In this document: positions 1-11,588 of the stretch, one piece after another | Position numbering within the stretch: position 1 is the stretch's first letter | Layout: each line of letters begins with the position of its first letter | DNA from: Tribonema minus | Lineage: Eukaryota; Sar; Xanthophyceae; Tribonematales; Tribonemataceae | Direction: 5' to 3' | Assembly: GCA_017506865.1 (NCBI GenBank) | Contig: JAFCMP010000147.1 | Coordinates: forward strand, 62,001 to 126,000 | DNA: 64,000 nt | Translations under genes and position numbers: made by a program | The notes under the pieces: model-generated | The model's input: the letters and a program-made list of their open reading frames with translations, nothing else | Database searches by the model: none | What the model was told of the DNA's origin: nothing

Positions 1-693
1 AGGCCGTGAGCTGTGCTGGCTGCAATTTGTTTGCTGCATTCTAGACAGGACCCTGAACAGATTACTTTCCATGATATGAGTTTCTAGCTGATGTTGCCAT
101 GTACTTACTGCACGCATAAGCTTGATTGCTCATTGGACTTCTAGAACGCGGCGGTATTGAGCTTAATCAACCCAAAGTACACCCCCACAAATGTCTGCCA
201 ATTCAGAGCTTGATCAATGTTGTGAGGCATGGTACAGAGTCGCCCTAACGTGCTGCCATGTGACCCGTGCTCTCGCACTTCCATTCGCTGCTCAGCATGT
301 TAGGCTGCCGAGCGTTATCGTCCAGACAAACTGGTTGCACGCATGTAACAGCCTTGCACATATGTGCACTGACTGAGTGGATCCAATCAGTCATGGTGAA
401 CGGAGAGGTGGGTCACGGCACAAGTACCTGGGGCTTATATGGACTCAAACGCCTGGGCACTAATCTTACTGCATAAACACGACTTCAGTGGTGGGACAGT
501 GACACAAGCTCAAAGCACCACCACAAACAGAGTCCACGAGATCCCTCAATGCACGTCATCACCATCAATCGACCATTTCTCAAGCTCACGTAGCTGTGAT
601 CACATGGCTTCTGGCTGCTGCTCTGCGAACTGCGCGAACTCAGCTGTTTCAATTCTAACCCCCCGCCCCCCCCTACCCCCCCCCCCCCCCCAG
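1..693 (+). other. Intron 3' part or upstream flank of the PIG-O gene
   Basis: I see no convincing coding exon here. The reading frame through 439-693 stays open but its composition is unlike the following exon. The stretch ends in a run of about 25 pyrimidines, almost all C, followed by CAG at 691-693. I read this as the acceptor of the intron that precedes the PIG-O exon. Earlier exons must lie left of the window. Confidence 0.6.
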
Positions 694-2652
694 GTGTGGC
701 GCTACCTGGACAAGTACTCGCGGGCGCCGCGCGCGTCGCTGCCGTCGCGCGACCTCGCGGAGCTCGGCGCGCTGCTGCGGCGCGCACGCGCGGCGCACGC
801 GCGCCACCACGACAGCAACGCTCACCACGCGCACGCCGGCAGCAGGAGGAGCGCGCGCCACGCGTGCATCCTCTACAAGCAGTTTCTGGACGCTGCCATA
901 GGCCTCGGGCGCCGCCTGTGGACGCAGTACAACGAGCCGCTCATGCTGTGGGGGGCGCTGGTGCAGGCGGCGGCGGCGCTGAGCTTGGGGCTGCGCTTGC
1001 GCGCGGCGCTGGCGCGGAGGCGCCGCTGCCGCAGCGGCGAGGGCCGTGGCGCTGGCAGCGGCGGCGCTGCCAGTGACAGCGCCCGCAGCAGCAGCAGCAA
1101 GGATGATAGCCGCAGACATGATGCAGGGTTAGGTGGTGGGCATGTGAGCATCACTAGCGATGGTGCTTACGACAACGACGGCGCCGTTGGCAGCGCTGGT
1201 GCTCAGGCTGTTTTCGAATGGGCAGCAGCAGCGGCAGGGCTGACAGCTGCAGCTGCAGTAATAACTGTCGGCCGCGGCTGGCTGCACTGGGGGATCGCTG
1301 CTGCCGCTGCCGGCCCAGCGGTGCACTTCCTGAGACGGCCATTCGCATTTCGATTCCAGTCAGTGTCACGTCACAACGATTTCGCGCTCCGCGCCGGCCA
1401 AGAATCAGCGCTCCGGAGAGTTGATGCAGCGGCCCAGCTGCCCGCCGACGCCGCAGCGCCACTAGAGCAGCTTTGCTGCGTGTACTGCCCTGCAGCGGTC
1501 ACCGCGCTGTACTGCGTGTACGTGTTCGGCAACAGCTTCATCGACTGCGAGCACGCCGTGCACCTGTTCCTGGGCGCGACCGCGCTGCTGTCGCTCGCCG
1601 CGCTGCAACTCCAGCGCCGCACGGCGGACGGCAAACGCTCTGGCGTGCGCCTCTGTCTCGCGGCGGCGTGCTCCAGGGCCGCCGCTGCTGCTGACGCGGC
1701 GGCCATCGGCAGCAGCAACAGCGGCAGCGGTTCCGCCGTGGCGTGGTCAGTGCTCAGCAGCGTTGTGCCGCCGCTGCTGATGTGGCTTCTGTTCCGCCGC
1801 GCGCACGCAAACGCCATGCACAGCAGGATGCACGCGACAGCGTTGGCGGCAGTTGCGGCGTACTGGCTGCGCTCCGCGCTCAACTCGGACAAGGCAGCCG
1901 GGGAGGGCGCACTGCTGCCGCCGCTGCGTCTGCTGCTGCCGCGCCTCGTGTACCTAGTCAGTCTGGCAGGCGTGACGCTCGCGGTGGCGACGCAGCCACC
2001 ACCGCAGCGTTGCCACGCGTCCGCGCAGGACCCGTGCCTTGCGGTGCTGCCGCACCTCTGCGCGGTGCTGCTGCTGCTGCTGGGGCGGCCCGTGGCGCCG
2101 GCGCTGCTGCTGCTGTGCTGCGCGGCCGCGCTGGTGCAGTCGGCGCTGTGCGCCGCGCCGCCGCGCCGCAGCGGCGCGTCCGCCGCCGTCGTCGCCGCGG
2201 CGCTGGCGTGGGCGGTGCTCGTGCGCGGCGCCTTCTTCTTCACGGGCCACCACAACCAGTTCAGCCGCCTGCAGTACGCGTGCGCGTTCGTGGGGTTCGA
2301 CGAGTTCAGCGCCGCGGCGGGCGGCGCGCTGCTGCTGCTCAACACGCTGGGCACGGAGATTGCGGGCATCACTTTCCTGCCGAGTCTGTGCGGTGGTGAT
2401 GGCGACGCGTTAAACAATGCCGCGCTTGCGGTGGCCACGCTCAGCGCTGTGCGGACCCTCGCGTCGAGCGTCAACGCCTTCGTGCAGCGCCGCCACCTCA
2501 TGCTGTGGGCCGTGTTCGCGCCCAAGTTTGTGTTTGACGCCGTGATGCACGTCGTTGTGGGCGCCTCGCTGGTGTGGATGTGGGGTCTGGTATCGCTGTC
2601 GCGGCGGGGAGAGAGCGGGGCATCGAGCGCGGGCAAACAGCGTACGCGCTGA
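694..2652 (+). CDS. PIGO: GPI ethanolamine-phosphate transferase 3 (PIG-O type), C-terminal part
   Basis: PIG-O is an ER multipass enzyme that adds the terminal ethanolamine phosphate to the third mannose of the GPI anchor, the phosphate that later joins the protein. Only the membrane part is here: one exon of 652 codons in phase 0 after the acceptor CAG at 691-693, ending at TGA 2650-2652. It opens with VWRYLDKYS, the conserved segment after the luminal catalytic domain. A Ser/Gly/Asp-rich linker of about 60 residues follows, and then many hydrophobic Ala/Leu helices. Near the end are FFFTGHHNQFSRLQYACAFV and RRHLMLWAVFAPKFVFD, which match the PIG-O C-terminus (FxxTGHQ, AAFxGF, RRHLMVWxxFAPRF). 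The alkaline-phosphatase-like catalytic domain is outside the window, so activity cannot be judged. PIG-G and PIG-N are relatives; the GH-Q/AFVGF signature favours PIG-O. Codons are strongly GC-rich. Confidence 0.85.
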   Translation: MWRYLDKYSRAPRASLPSRDLAELGALLRRARAAHARHHDSNAHHAHAGSRRSARHACILYKQFLDAAIGLGRRLWTQYNEPLMLWGALVQAAAALSLGLRLRAALARRRRCRSGEGRGAGSGGAASDSARSSSSKDDSRRHDAGLGGGHVSITSDGAYDNDGAVGSAGAQAVFEWAAAAAGLTAAAAVITVGRGWLHWGIAAAAAGPAVHFLRRPFAFRFQSVSRHNDFALRAGQESALRRVDAAAQLPADAAAPLEQLCCVYCPAAVTALYCVYVFGNSFIDCEHAVHLFLGATALLSLAALQLQRRTADGKRSGVRLCLAAACSRAAAAADAAAIGSSNSGSGSAVAWSVLSSVVPPLLMWLLFRRAHANAMHSRMHATALAAVAAYWLRSALNSDKAAGEGALLPPLRLLLPRLVYLVSLAGVTLAVATQPPPQRCHASAQDPCLAVLPHLCAVLLLLLGRPVAPALLLLCCAAALVQSALCAAPPRRSGASAAVVAAALAWAVLVRGAFFFTGHHNQFSRLQYACAFVGFDEFSAAAGGALLLLNTLGTEIAGITFLPSLCGGDGDALNNAALAVATLSAVRTLASSVNAFVQRRHLMLWAVFAPKFVFDAVMHVVVGASLVWMWGLVSLSRRGESGASSAGKQRTR

Positions 2653-3742
2653 CGGCGCGTGCACAATTAGAATGGTTTGTGGTGGACATATTGTGGTGGG
2701 GTGCCGGCGCAACGCACGCTGTGTAAATAGCAATGTTACGTACAGCAGCCTGTTCATCCTCTGCATTCGCAGTGCTTGAGGATCGCCGGTGCATGTGTAT
2801 GAAAGTGTTGCATACATAAATGAGTTTTTGTGTGTGGCACTGATACTCCTGAGGCTCTGCGCACTGCCGTCGTATACTTCAAGGATATAAAATGATTCAA
2901 GGCCCCCAAGGGAGGGTGGGCATCCTAGCGGTCCTAGGGTTTACAGGCGATTGGGGAGCAAGAGCCTGTGTGGAGGTGGCTTGCAGCGCGGCAGAGCAAT
3001 TCTGTAGGGACGACCAGCGTTGCCATGTGAAAGAAGAAAGTAATCGTTGTCATGTATTTCTGACACTGGGCTTGTTCACACACGCCAAGTTATGAGCCCT
3101 GTCGTTTTTGGTGCTGCAGGCGTGCACGCCCCACATTTGATGCCATGCGCGTGTTCAGGACTCTTATGCTCAAAGCACATTCATGTGAGTGTCCCATGCC
3201 AAAGCACCTTGCGAAGGTCAAAGCGGAGCCCTCGCTGACGTCTGCATCGAGATGCAACATGCAACAAAACGTGCAATAATGCCCTTTCCACAGGCATCAT
3301 GAAAGCAAAGACATGCGCACACGTGGGACCATGCAGCTGACACTCAGATGAGCGGACACATAATGCTGATATTGTTGTTCATGCCACGGTGCACAACTGC
3401 CTGACTGTTGCAACTGTATTGCTGTGCATTCGAGAATGCAGCAAAACAACTTGAAGATGCACGAAGTGCTCAACACAGCCATGCAGAAACATAACAGAGG
3501 GCATGCCACTCAAAGCCAGAGGGAAAGAACTGTATTTGCAGTGCATAATACTGCCAGTGTGGTGCACTGGTTGCTTGTGAACGCCCTATACAGATACACA
3601 AGCTCTTGGAGCACACACGTGTCACTCTGTACAAACCCCATGGAGCCCGCACCAAGTCATTCTGAGCATGCTCGAGCTCTATCAAGTGTGCGGCGGAATG
3701 CCGACATGAACACAGTATGTTACACGAGACCACCGTACTATA
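2653..3742. other. Intergenic region, no gene seen
   Basis: This lies between the convergent 3' ends of the PIG-O gene and the minus-strand tail-anchored protein. Base composition drops toward even and short frames on both strands lack family features. The PIG-O 3' UTR probably runs to about 2820, where an ATACATAAAT stretch occurs. I see no repeat or RNA gene. Confidence 0.5.
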
Positions 3743-4661
3743 CTACCAACACAGCGCTGACGCTAGATACACGAGCGCTACCAGCGCTGCGGCCTGCGCC
3801 ATACGCTGCAAAGCCGTCCATGCGTCAGCCTGACACTTTGTCAGGCTAGCGTTAACTTGTGCCATGCCTTCGACCGCCTCTGTAAGAGACTCGTTCATCT
3901 GCCTGAGAGCTTGAGTTGTTTCATGCAGGGCTTGGTTCTCTTTGTAGAGGGCCTTGCTCAAGTTCTTGGCGGCCTGGTCGATGGTGCTCTCCAGCTGCGC
4001 GTTGTCGTCACTGGCGCCGACATAAGATGGCGCTGGCACCGCTTCAGCGTAGCTCCGCGTGTCAAAATCTGCAGGCACGTGCATGGCGCGATGGCACGGC
4101 ATCATGCGACGTTCAATGAGCCTGCTGTTGCAACATCGCTAGCTTGAGGGTGAGAGCAACTTGCAAGCTGCGGTACAGACATCGAGAAAGGGGAGGATGC
4201 TATGCATACATTCTCCTTTCTGAGAATAAGAAAAATGTGTTGGCTTCAAGTGATGCAACACAATGAGGCTTGCGCCGATCACAGTAGTTGAGGATATATC
4301 TGACCATGAAGCCATGTTCTTCACACATCAACAGCAGCGCTTACCGCTTGGTGCCTTGCTGGAATCACCCTGAGCCGCTTCCTCACTATCGCTACTGCAC
4401 TTGCGAGTGGCGCTGGGGCTGACAGCATACCATGGCTCAGTTGTTGCAGGGACTCTAGCACGCACCACCAGCTGTGGGACAGAGGAAGACAACAGAGAGA
4501 GTGTCAGAACGCGACACATAAAAATCTGCGTTCTAACACAAAAGCACGTAGGGGGGCCTAGGGGGGCCTACCTGCCGGGTCAGACTGCGCAGCCTGCGGT
4601 GTACACCTCTAGGGCGCGCGCCAGGCAGCCTCTCTTGCCGTGAGCGCGAGCGCTTGCGCAT
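3743..4661 (-). CDS. Small tail-anchored coiled-coil protein, function unknown
   Basis: Three exons join in consistent phase: 4661-4572 (30 codons, phase 0), 4471-4345 (ends phase 1) and 4068-3743 with stop, giving about 180 residues. Donors are CAG|GTAGGC and CG|GTAAGC; acceptors are TCCCACAG and CCTGCAG. The N-terminus is very Arg-rich (MRKRSRSRQERLPGARPRGV). The last exon holds a heptad-like helix (TIDQAAKNLSKALYKENQAL) and ends in a hydrophobic segment, AAALVALVYLASALCW, with no residues after it. This layout fits a tail-anchored membrane protein with a cytosolic coiled coil, as in SNAREs or membrane adaptors, but no family was recognised. The start is the first ATG of the open exon. The gene is divergent from VIPP1 with 368 bp between starts. 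After the first donor the intron begins with two copies of an 11-bp word (GTAGGCCCCCC). Confidence 0.55.
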
Positions 4662-5029
4662 CCCCCGAAATGATCCAACTGGAATGATGTTGAACTGTAC
4701 GTGTTTCGACCAACTTGTGGATCTCAAACACGAACACAAGGACAGCGGCTTCGACAGTCCTCCGAAGCTGGCTATCCCACCGATATCTGATCTGCAGTTG
4801 CCAACGTCGCAGTAGTTGCCAGCGTCGCGAGGCCAAACACAATTGCAATGTTCAACACACCGCAGACCATCCCGGGTTGGCCTACGAACCCAGGAACGGC
4901 ATGACACGTGGCTTTCTGTGACACCGACATTGATCATGAACACCCACTCTCTCACGCTGGTGCCACTCGCGAGCCGGTAGCCTACGTTGGTATCCCCCGC
5001 CAGGTTTTTTTATCCTTGCGTGAAGCACA
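4662..5029. promoter_or_regulatory. Shared upstream region of the tail-anchored gene and VIPP1
   Basis: The 368 bp between the two divergent start codons must carry the 5' UTRs and promoters of both genes. I see no clear TATA box. A seven-T run lies just before the VIPP1 ATG. The promoter role is inferred only from the head-to-head arrangement. Confidence 0.35.
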
Positions 5030-8000
5030 ATGAAGGTCTCCGCAGCGATCTTGGCGAGCGTGGCGGCGAGCATGACGTGCAGCGAAGCTGAAGCTTTCAT
5101 CGCTCCGAGCGCCTCCTCTTCCTTCACGGGCACGGGCAGGGTGAGACAGCATGCCACTTGCGGCTTATTGCAGACGCTAGTAAATATGTCGAATCAACCT
5201 ATGTTTTCTCCCGCTGCTGCCCGCAGGTGGTGGCGTACAGGGCAGCATCGCCAGTGCACCTCTCCACGACCCAGATGAACCTCGCGGATCGATTTATGCG
5301 GGTGGCCAAGGCCAACCTCAACAGCCTGCTGCAGAAGGTGGAGGACCCCGAGAAGGTGTTGGAGCAGGCGGTCGATGACATGCAACGAGATCTTGTGAAG
5401 GTCCGGCAGAGCTATGCGGAGGTTAGCGCGACTCAGAAGAGGATGGAGCGGCAACGAGCTGAGGCAAACAGGTACATTAATCGCCGGTTGCCCGCATCCT
5501 GGCGCCGTGATGGCCGCTCAACTGAACGCAAATGGTGCCTCGCTTTGCCACATGTCGACAAGCTGATCTGTTGGTATCATAATCGGCGATGATGGCCCAG
5601 TCTACAACAAGCTGGCTGCGTCTTCTGGAAATCTTGATGACGTGACCAATGATGGTCCATTACTGTCGCCAGCATTGCTGGCCCTGCCGCTACCAGATGC
5701 TCTGCTCGCATCACATGGGTTATCACAAATTTAACCTGCCGGAATATGAGCGGTACACGTGTCCACATTCATAATTTTTTGGCCAACTTGTGCATTTCAG
5801 CAGGAGCAGTCTTATTGTGTAAGGTACCTCCCGCCGACCAACGAGCGGTGCAATGAGCACGTGCATTGTGCACAAGGTGCACAGATTGTACCTTCTGCTT
5901 GTGAATGTTGAAATGTCTGTGCCGCTGTGCACACTAATCACCGTCAGAGCTGTGCATTTGATGTCGTGGACAAGTTAGCTTGCTGATTCATTGCTTCGTG
6001 TCAGCTATGAATGATGCAAAAAAATGTTTCGATCATGGTATCTGGCGTTCATCACGCAAGCACTGCATTATCAGCAGACTTCATTGTTTTTGGAACGCTG
6101 CATTGCTGGAGTCACTCAGTCATTGTAGACGGCGGGCGTGGTGAACAAGGTGGTCATTGTGATTTATTATCTCCCATACAATGGTTTCTGCCAGTGCAAC
6201 TGCGTGCATACATCTAGTGCACATGTAATATTCTCATAGCGTGCCTGTATAATGGATGGTGAATCTGCACGACGTCAAAACGCCATGCGTCGATGCCCTC
6301 TTCTTGCCGTTCATCAGCATTGCAAACACCCACTTTGAAGTGCCCTTTAGTGGCATTCCTCATGTTACGCCCGGCTCTGCTCCTTCCCCCCTCCCCTCCC
6401 CTCCCCCCCCCCTCAAACACAGGATTGCTGAGGAGTGGTATAAGCGCGCCCAGCTGGCTCTGGAAAAGGGGGACGAGGGGCTTGCGCGTGAGGCACTGGC
6501 GCGCCGCCAGACGCAGGTCGACATTGTCGCGACCGTGGGCGCGCAGATGGACACGCAGCAGCAGGCGCTGGACCAGCTGCGCTCGGGCATGCAGGTGCGT
6601 CACATTGAAGTTCTGCTACTTTACAACAGCCACTACAGCACCAAATCTTCTGCGCTGGACTCCAAACTGTTGCTGATTCTATCGCGATGGAACAGTATCC
6701 AGGAATACTGATGTGGTGGTGAACTTGCATAGCTCGGGCTGTGAGACATAGTGTACTGAAATCTGTTGGCAGCTGGCAGCAGTCGTCTGCTTCAATATTC
6801 CGGCCGCGTTTCAGCTCGAAGAGGAAGTGCAATTGCGAATTGCTTTGCGTACCCATGCTCATGCGGCACAAAATGCCATGATCCGCACAGCACAGCGATG
6901 GCGTCGAACATACGGATGCAAGGCTTAGCATGGCGAATGGCAATCCGCACCATGCATTATGGCACCTTTTATACCAATGCATGTATGTCGCAATGCAAGC
7001 GGCATGAATGCGGTTGGCACGGCACACTGAGCACTGGGGACTCAACAATGGATTCCTCACATTTAGGCGGTGCCTCTGTGGCCAGTAGAGTACTAGTTGA
7101 CGTATATGGTATTACATTATTGTAGCAACGATCTCTTGATTCGTTATTCATTGTAGCATCAGGTAATGCAAATGCAGGGGCGACTCAAAGTATATTAGGT
7201 TCAGGTGCATCCCTGATGTTTCCTCTACATCGAGTTTGTCACAACTCACAGTGTCTGGCGTGCATTCGCAAACATGATGACACTGAAAGCAAATGCACAT
7301 GACGATTCATCAGCCAGCACCTACCGTATGTGATATTCACTAGCAACATTGCGCGCACATTTGATCTGAACATGCAGAAATACGCCATTGACAATGCAAA
7401 CATTGTCAACTTAAACTAGGCATCAGTGTGCGCAACTTCTCTACGTGTTTATATGACATGTTGCAGTTTAGCGGATGTCATATCATGACAATGGTGGCCA
7501 TCTTGTGGCAACACAGGTTGGAATTGCGGCTGTTGCTGGAGTCAATGCAACGGCATTGACGGACTGGTGACTTGCAATGATCCATAATGTCATGGGTGGC
7601 TCTTTAGTTACACAAATGGAGCCAATGTGCCATTATTGACGAATTTCAGATCTCTTGCCTAGCAAGGCTGCCACATTGAACGTGCTCCACGTGCGCTCAT
7701 TGGACACTGGCATGCTAAACCAGTCTTGCACAAGCTGTTGCATGGCGCCCTCTAAATGCGTACGTGCTCAATTGCGACTTGCGCAGGCTCTGGAGGCCAA
7801 AATCACGGAGGCCAAGGGCAAGAAGGACGCGCTGATTGCGCGTGCGCGCTCAGCCAAGACCACGCAGAATGTGAATGACATGCTCAACAACGTCACGGGG
7901 TCCAGCGGGATGGAGGCATTTGAGCGTATGCAGCAAAAGGTGAGCAGTTTGTGTGCGGAACGCGCGTGTTGGCAGAGCAAAGCACCCTGGCTGTGTCAGT

Positions 8001-8944
8001 TGTGCATTTCAGGCGCTAATCTACTGATGTTTGTGCACCTGCACTATTGTGATGCTAATGTCATGCTCAATACCATACGTCAATGGCCTGCTTAATAGAT
8101 TGACTCAGTATGCACTTGGTCCAGCATACTTACAGCAATGAACTGCATGAGGCAGGCTGACTGGCTGCGTCGCGCACCGTTTCGATTGCCGTCTTCAATG
8201 TCAAGTGGTTCAAGCAGCGCCTCATTAGCGTCTAGCAGGCCTTGCATGGCACTGACGTCGCCTTGTTGAGTGGATGTAGTGTAATGCAGGAGCTGCTGAT
8301 ATGCGGCTTGCACTCGATCACATAGAAGTAACATTACACACTCTTGTCGGGTAACTGATGTGCAACAACTGGATGTGAATGCGGTGGGGATGAGCCCTGA
8401 CGGGATCTCGCTTTCGGTGCGCCACTTGTCCGCACTCGGTGATCAAGCGCCAAGTCACTAGAGCAAGCAATGTAGGCTTGGCAGCGGATTACGCTGAAGG
8501 TGAAAGTTGAGGACAGACGGTGCGCGCTGCAATCTGTTGATGGAGCGTCACAGCTGATGTCAACTGTACCTACCCCGTGTAGCATCAGCGCTCAGGGTCG
8601 TCATCATCAGCTGCATCGTTGGACTCTAACACACTCCGCACACCAGCCGCCGCCGCCACCTTGAAGCCCCCCCCTCACCACCCTTGCGCTTGGCCCCGCT
8701 ACCCGCTTAAAAGGTGGAAGCTCTTGAGAGCACCGCGGAGGTCTCGGCGCAGCTCAGCGGCACCGCCGGCGGCTCGCTGGAGCAGCAGTTCGCCGCGCTG
8801 GAGGGGTCGACCGCCGTCGACAAGGAGCTGGCGGCGCTGCGCGCGTCGCTGCCGGGGTCCTCCTCCTCGCCCTCGCGTGCGCTGCCGGAGGCGGGGAAGC
8901 TGGACGACGAGCTGGCGCAGCTCAAGAGGGAGCTGGGGCAGTGA
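5030..8944 (+). CDS. VIPP1: VIPP1/IM30 (PspA family) thylakoid membrane protein, plastid-targeted
   Basis: VIPP1 is an ESCRT-III-like protein that oligomerises on the inner envelope and thylakoids and is needed for thylakoid biogenesis and repair. Five exons are in phase: 5030-5140, 5227-5471, 6423-6594, 7787-7939 and 8714-8944, about 303 residues, normal for the family. Exon 1 encodes a signal peptide ending in AEAFIAP, the phenylalanine motif of secondary-plastid bipartite leaders. Exon 2 carries the PspA core start (NLADRFMRVAKANLNSLLQK, then EDPEKVLEQAVDDMQRDLV). Exons 3 and 4 continue the helical hairpin (AEEWYKRAQLALEKGDEGLA; TTQNVNDMLNNVTG; GMEAFERMQQK). Exon 5 holds SLEQQFAALEGS and ends DDELAQLKRELGQ. 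No separate long C-terminal extension (Vc domain) is obvious beyond this. Intron phases are 0, 2, 0, 0. Intron 2 ends in a C-rich tract. Confidence 0.93.
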
Positions 8945-11588
8945 GCGGCTGCGGCAGCAGCGGAGCGTTGCTGTGCGCAGGGAGGGGGCTGGGGTCGGCT
9001 GTGGCAGCGGAGCACTGCTGCGCGCATCGAGGTCGTGCGTTGAAGCAGCAGGACTGCGCACACGCGCGGCGACAGCGAGGACCGTTGTGTCTCGATGGTC
9101 AGAGAGACGGTTTGAAAGCGTGGTGGGGCAGGGGAGAGGGGGGGGGGGGGCTGTAGGGGGATGCGGCAGTCGTGCATCCCCCCTTGCTTTGCAGGCACTT
9201 CACTTTTGTCTTGGCACTGTCGTCCTAGTGCATACACAGAGGGCGGCGGTGTACTCAAACGCGCCAACGTGACGGTTTTCTGACATATGTACAGGTGCTG
9301 TGCACATCGTCGGTGACGCGATGGCAACAGCCTTTAAAGGCTTCAGCAGATATACATAGCACTCCGTCCAGCATTGCTTACAACCGCTTCTCATGCTTTC
9401 TTGTATGTTTAGTGTGGACGTGCCGGAGGGTCGACTGTGGGGGAAATTGTGTGAGATGGTGATGCCATGCCTGTCTGATCCGCCGTTTGTGCCCACTTGC
9501 ATCGGCCGTGCCCTCCCTCATGTCGAGCACCGACATACATTGTTGTAGTGCTTTTCTTGGCCTGCAGCACAATGATGAGTTGTTGACAGAGCATATCTCA
9601 CGACAATACTTTCTGCCTGCTGCAATGTTGGCACGTCTGCACCTTAATCGCATGCTCTCCAGCTGAACTGGTTTGCGCAAGGCCAATGTCAACATACTCA
9701 GTCATGAGAACCAGGGTGATGTTGGCAGTGCGGCCCTGTATGTTGCCAAGCAGATCATCGCACGTCCATACCTGAATGTTGCCAAGCGCATCACCGCACA
9801 TTAATTCAGATTTGCACATGACGCGCAAACGCTCAGCTCTCTCGGCAGTGCCCCACATGGCATTCTCTCTGTGTGCAACTTTGGGGACAAGACAAACACT
9901 ATCCCACAGTGTGACATCATGCACACCATACCTTTGTCACCCGTCCTGTTTACCATTAAAGATCTTAAGTAATGTCAGAGTTTGCTTTGTTGAATTGATG
10001 ATTGCAACTTGTTGGTTGTTGTGTAGTGCCATGCAGGAAGGACCACATGGGTAGTTCAATGCAGCACTCACAGACTCGCGAGTCGCAAAGTTCACAAAGC
10101 CAGCGCATGCTAAACCATGGCCATGAAGGTAAACAGGTGATGATGGATGTGTACTATGATGGTATGCGTAGATGGCTTAGTACCAGTGCCAACGGAATGA
10201 CAGCATTGGATCCCAGTGACATAGAGCCTGAATTGCAGGGTCTGCTGCATGATGTTTCAGCGCAGCGGATCATAGACGGCAGCAATAGTGTGCGTCGTTT
10301 CCCGACAAGAGCATCTTCTGAACAGCAACAATAAGGTGCAATTGTGGGCGATCAAACAGAGCCATGACAGGTTGCCATTGTACAACCACTAAAGTATGTA
10401 TGCGTCCAAACGCTGTTTGTGCCTCTCACTTGCACTCAAGTGATGTGCTGCACATCATGACGATGGCTTGTAGCACTTTGTGGAAGGCCCAGGTGGGATT
10501 GATGTCATATGGGCTGTCGTACTCCACAATTGCAGGTACTGCTGCAACAAATCATTGCGGGGCATGCTACTAGCATGGTTGGTGACGCCCAATATGACAA
10601 CGGCCATCATCACTGAACTTCAAGCTAAGCCTGCGTGAACCTAGCCGACCTCACGGCCGATGACACTCAATGAGCACCGTACGTGGCTACTGCGAATAGG
10701 CAGCGGACAGGCCTGCCTTACTGCCGCAACTGCTGACGCGTACGCAAACTTCGTTTGAAGAAGACAAGCGCATCTGAATGTGCGCCTTGTTCATATGCCT
10801 CGTGGAGTACATGAATCTTGAGTAAACGTGTAGAGTTGACTGGGGCAGTTGGGAACATGAGACCTGCATGTTGCACGCACACGTTTTGCATGGACATAGT
10901 TGTGGGGTCGTCTGGTGCAACCTAATGTACTTTATGACTGTCAAGCGTTGACAACCTTTTCACACATTTTGATACATATGCGGCAAGCGCTGAAGGGGGC
11001 GACAGTACAACAACAGTGCTGATGTACTTGATGATACGTGGGCTCTTATGAAAATGAACTGAACGCATGAGGTTGCCTTTGTGGCGGTTGCACCGTGTGC
11101 AACCATTCGTACATCGCGTAATTGCGTACAGATCGCTGCTAGATGTGCAGGAGTTACAAGGTGGGCATGAAAAATAACATGGAGCCGATGTTCACCTGCT
11201 GCATTCACCCTGGCAAAGGTCATCATCACAGTTCAGTTCTTTCAGCATTGGCCCACACTCACCTGCTGTCAAACAATTAGCCCATTTGCAGCTATTCCGG
11301 CGCCGGCATGCCGTTCTGCAACCTGCGTAAACTGCTGTGTAAATGTCGTGCACAAGACTGGGAGAACGGCACATGGGCTATGAATGCTGAAATGCGTTGG
11401 CCAGGATGCGATGATAAGCCAGCGCTGTGTGTATTGAATGATAACAGCACTATTGTAAACGCAGCATCATGAAGTTGCCCTCTTCATGGCCAGGCTGGAA
11501 AAGCCCGTCACACAAGATGAAAAGAGACAGTTGCGGTAGACTTGATGGTGTGATGCTATTGTGGCTAAGTTCCCCCATCTAAAATTCT
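8945..11588. other. Gene-poor region between VIPP1 and ferredoxin
   Basis: No complete gene is supported in these 2.6 kb. A G tract occurs near 9138-9150. Two diverged copies of a motif containing TGTTGCCAAGC lie near 9740 and 9777. A possible minus-strand exon at 9772-9868 is listed separately. A 110-codon plus-strand frame at 10002-10334 has no recognised features. The rest is AT-richer and looks non-coding. Confidence 0.45.
9772..9868 (-). CDS. Isolated candidate exon with an ENAMWGTAERAER peptide
   Basis: A minus-strand frame is bounded by an acceptor (GCACACAG) and a donor (CAG|GTATGG) and encodes 32 residues beginning ENAMWGTAERAER and ending GDALGNIQ. A second locus at about 35.8 kb, also on the minus strand, has an acceptor followed by EYAMWSTAERAAR, so the peptide recurs. 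No neighbouring exons could be joined with confidence. It may be an exon of an unrecognised gene, a gene relic, or part of a dispersed repeat. The copy of TGTTGCCAAGC just downstream on this strand looks like a partial duplicate of the exon end. Confidence 0.25.

Noticed and set aside
1371..2666. 431-codon minus-strand frame opposite the PIG-O exon
   Set aside because: It is antisense to an exon with clear family motifs. Its Ser/Ala/Arg composition follows from GC-rich third positions of the real gene.
10002..10334. 110-codon plus-strand frame as a small gene
   Set aside because: Codon use is not GC3-rich like neighbouring genes and no motif or splice structure supports it.
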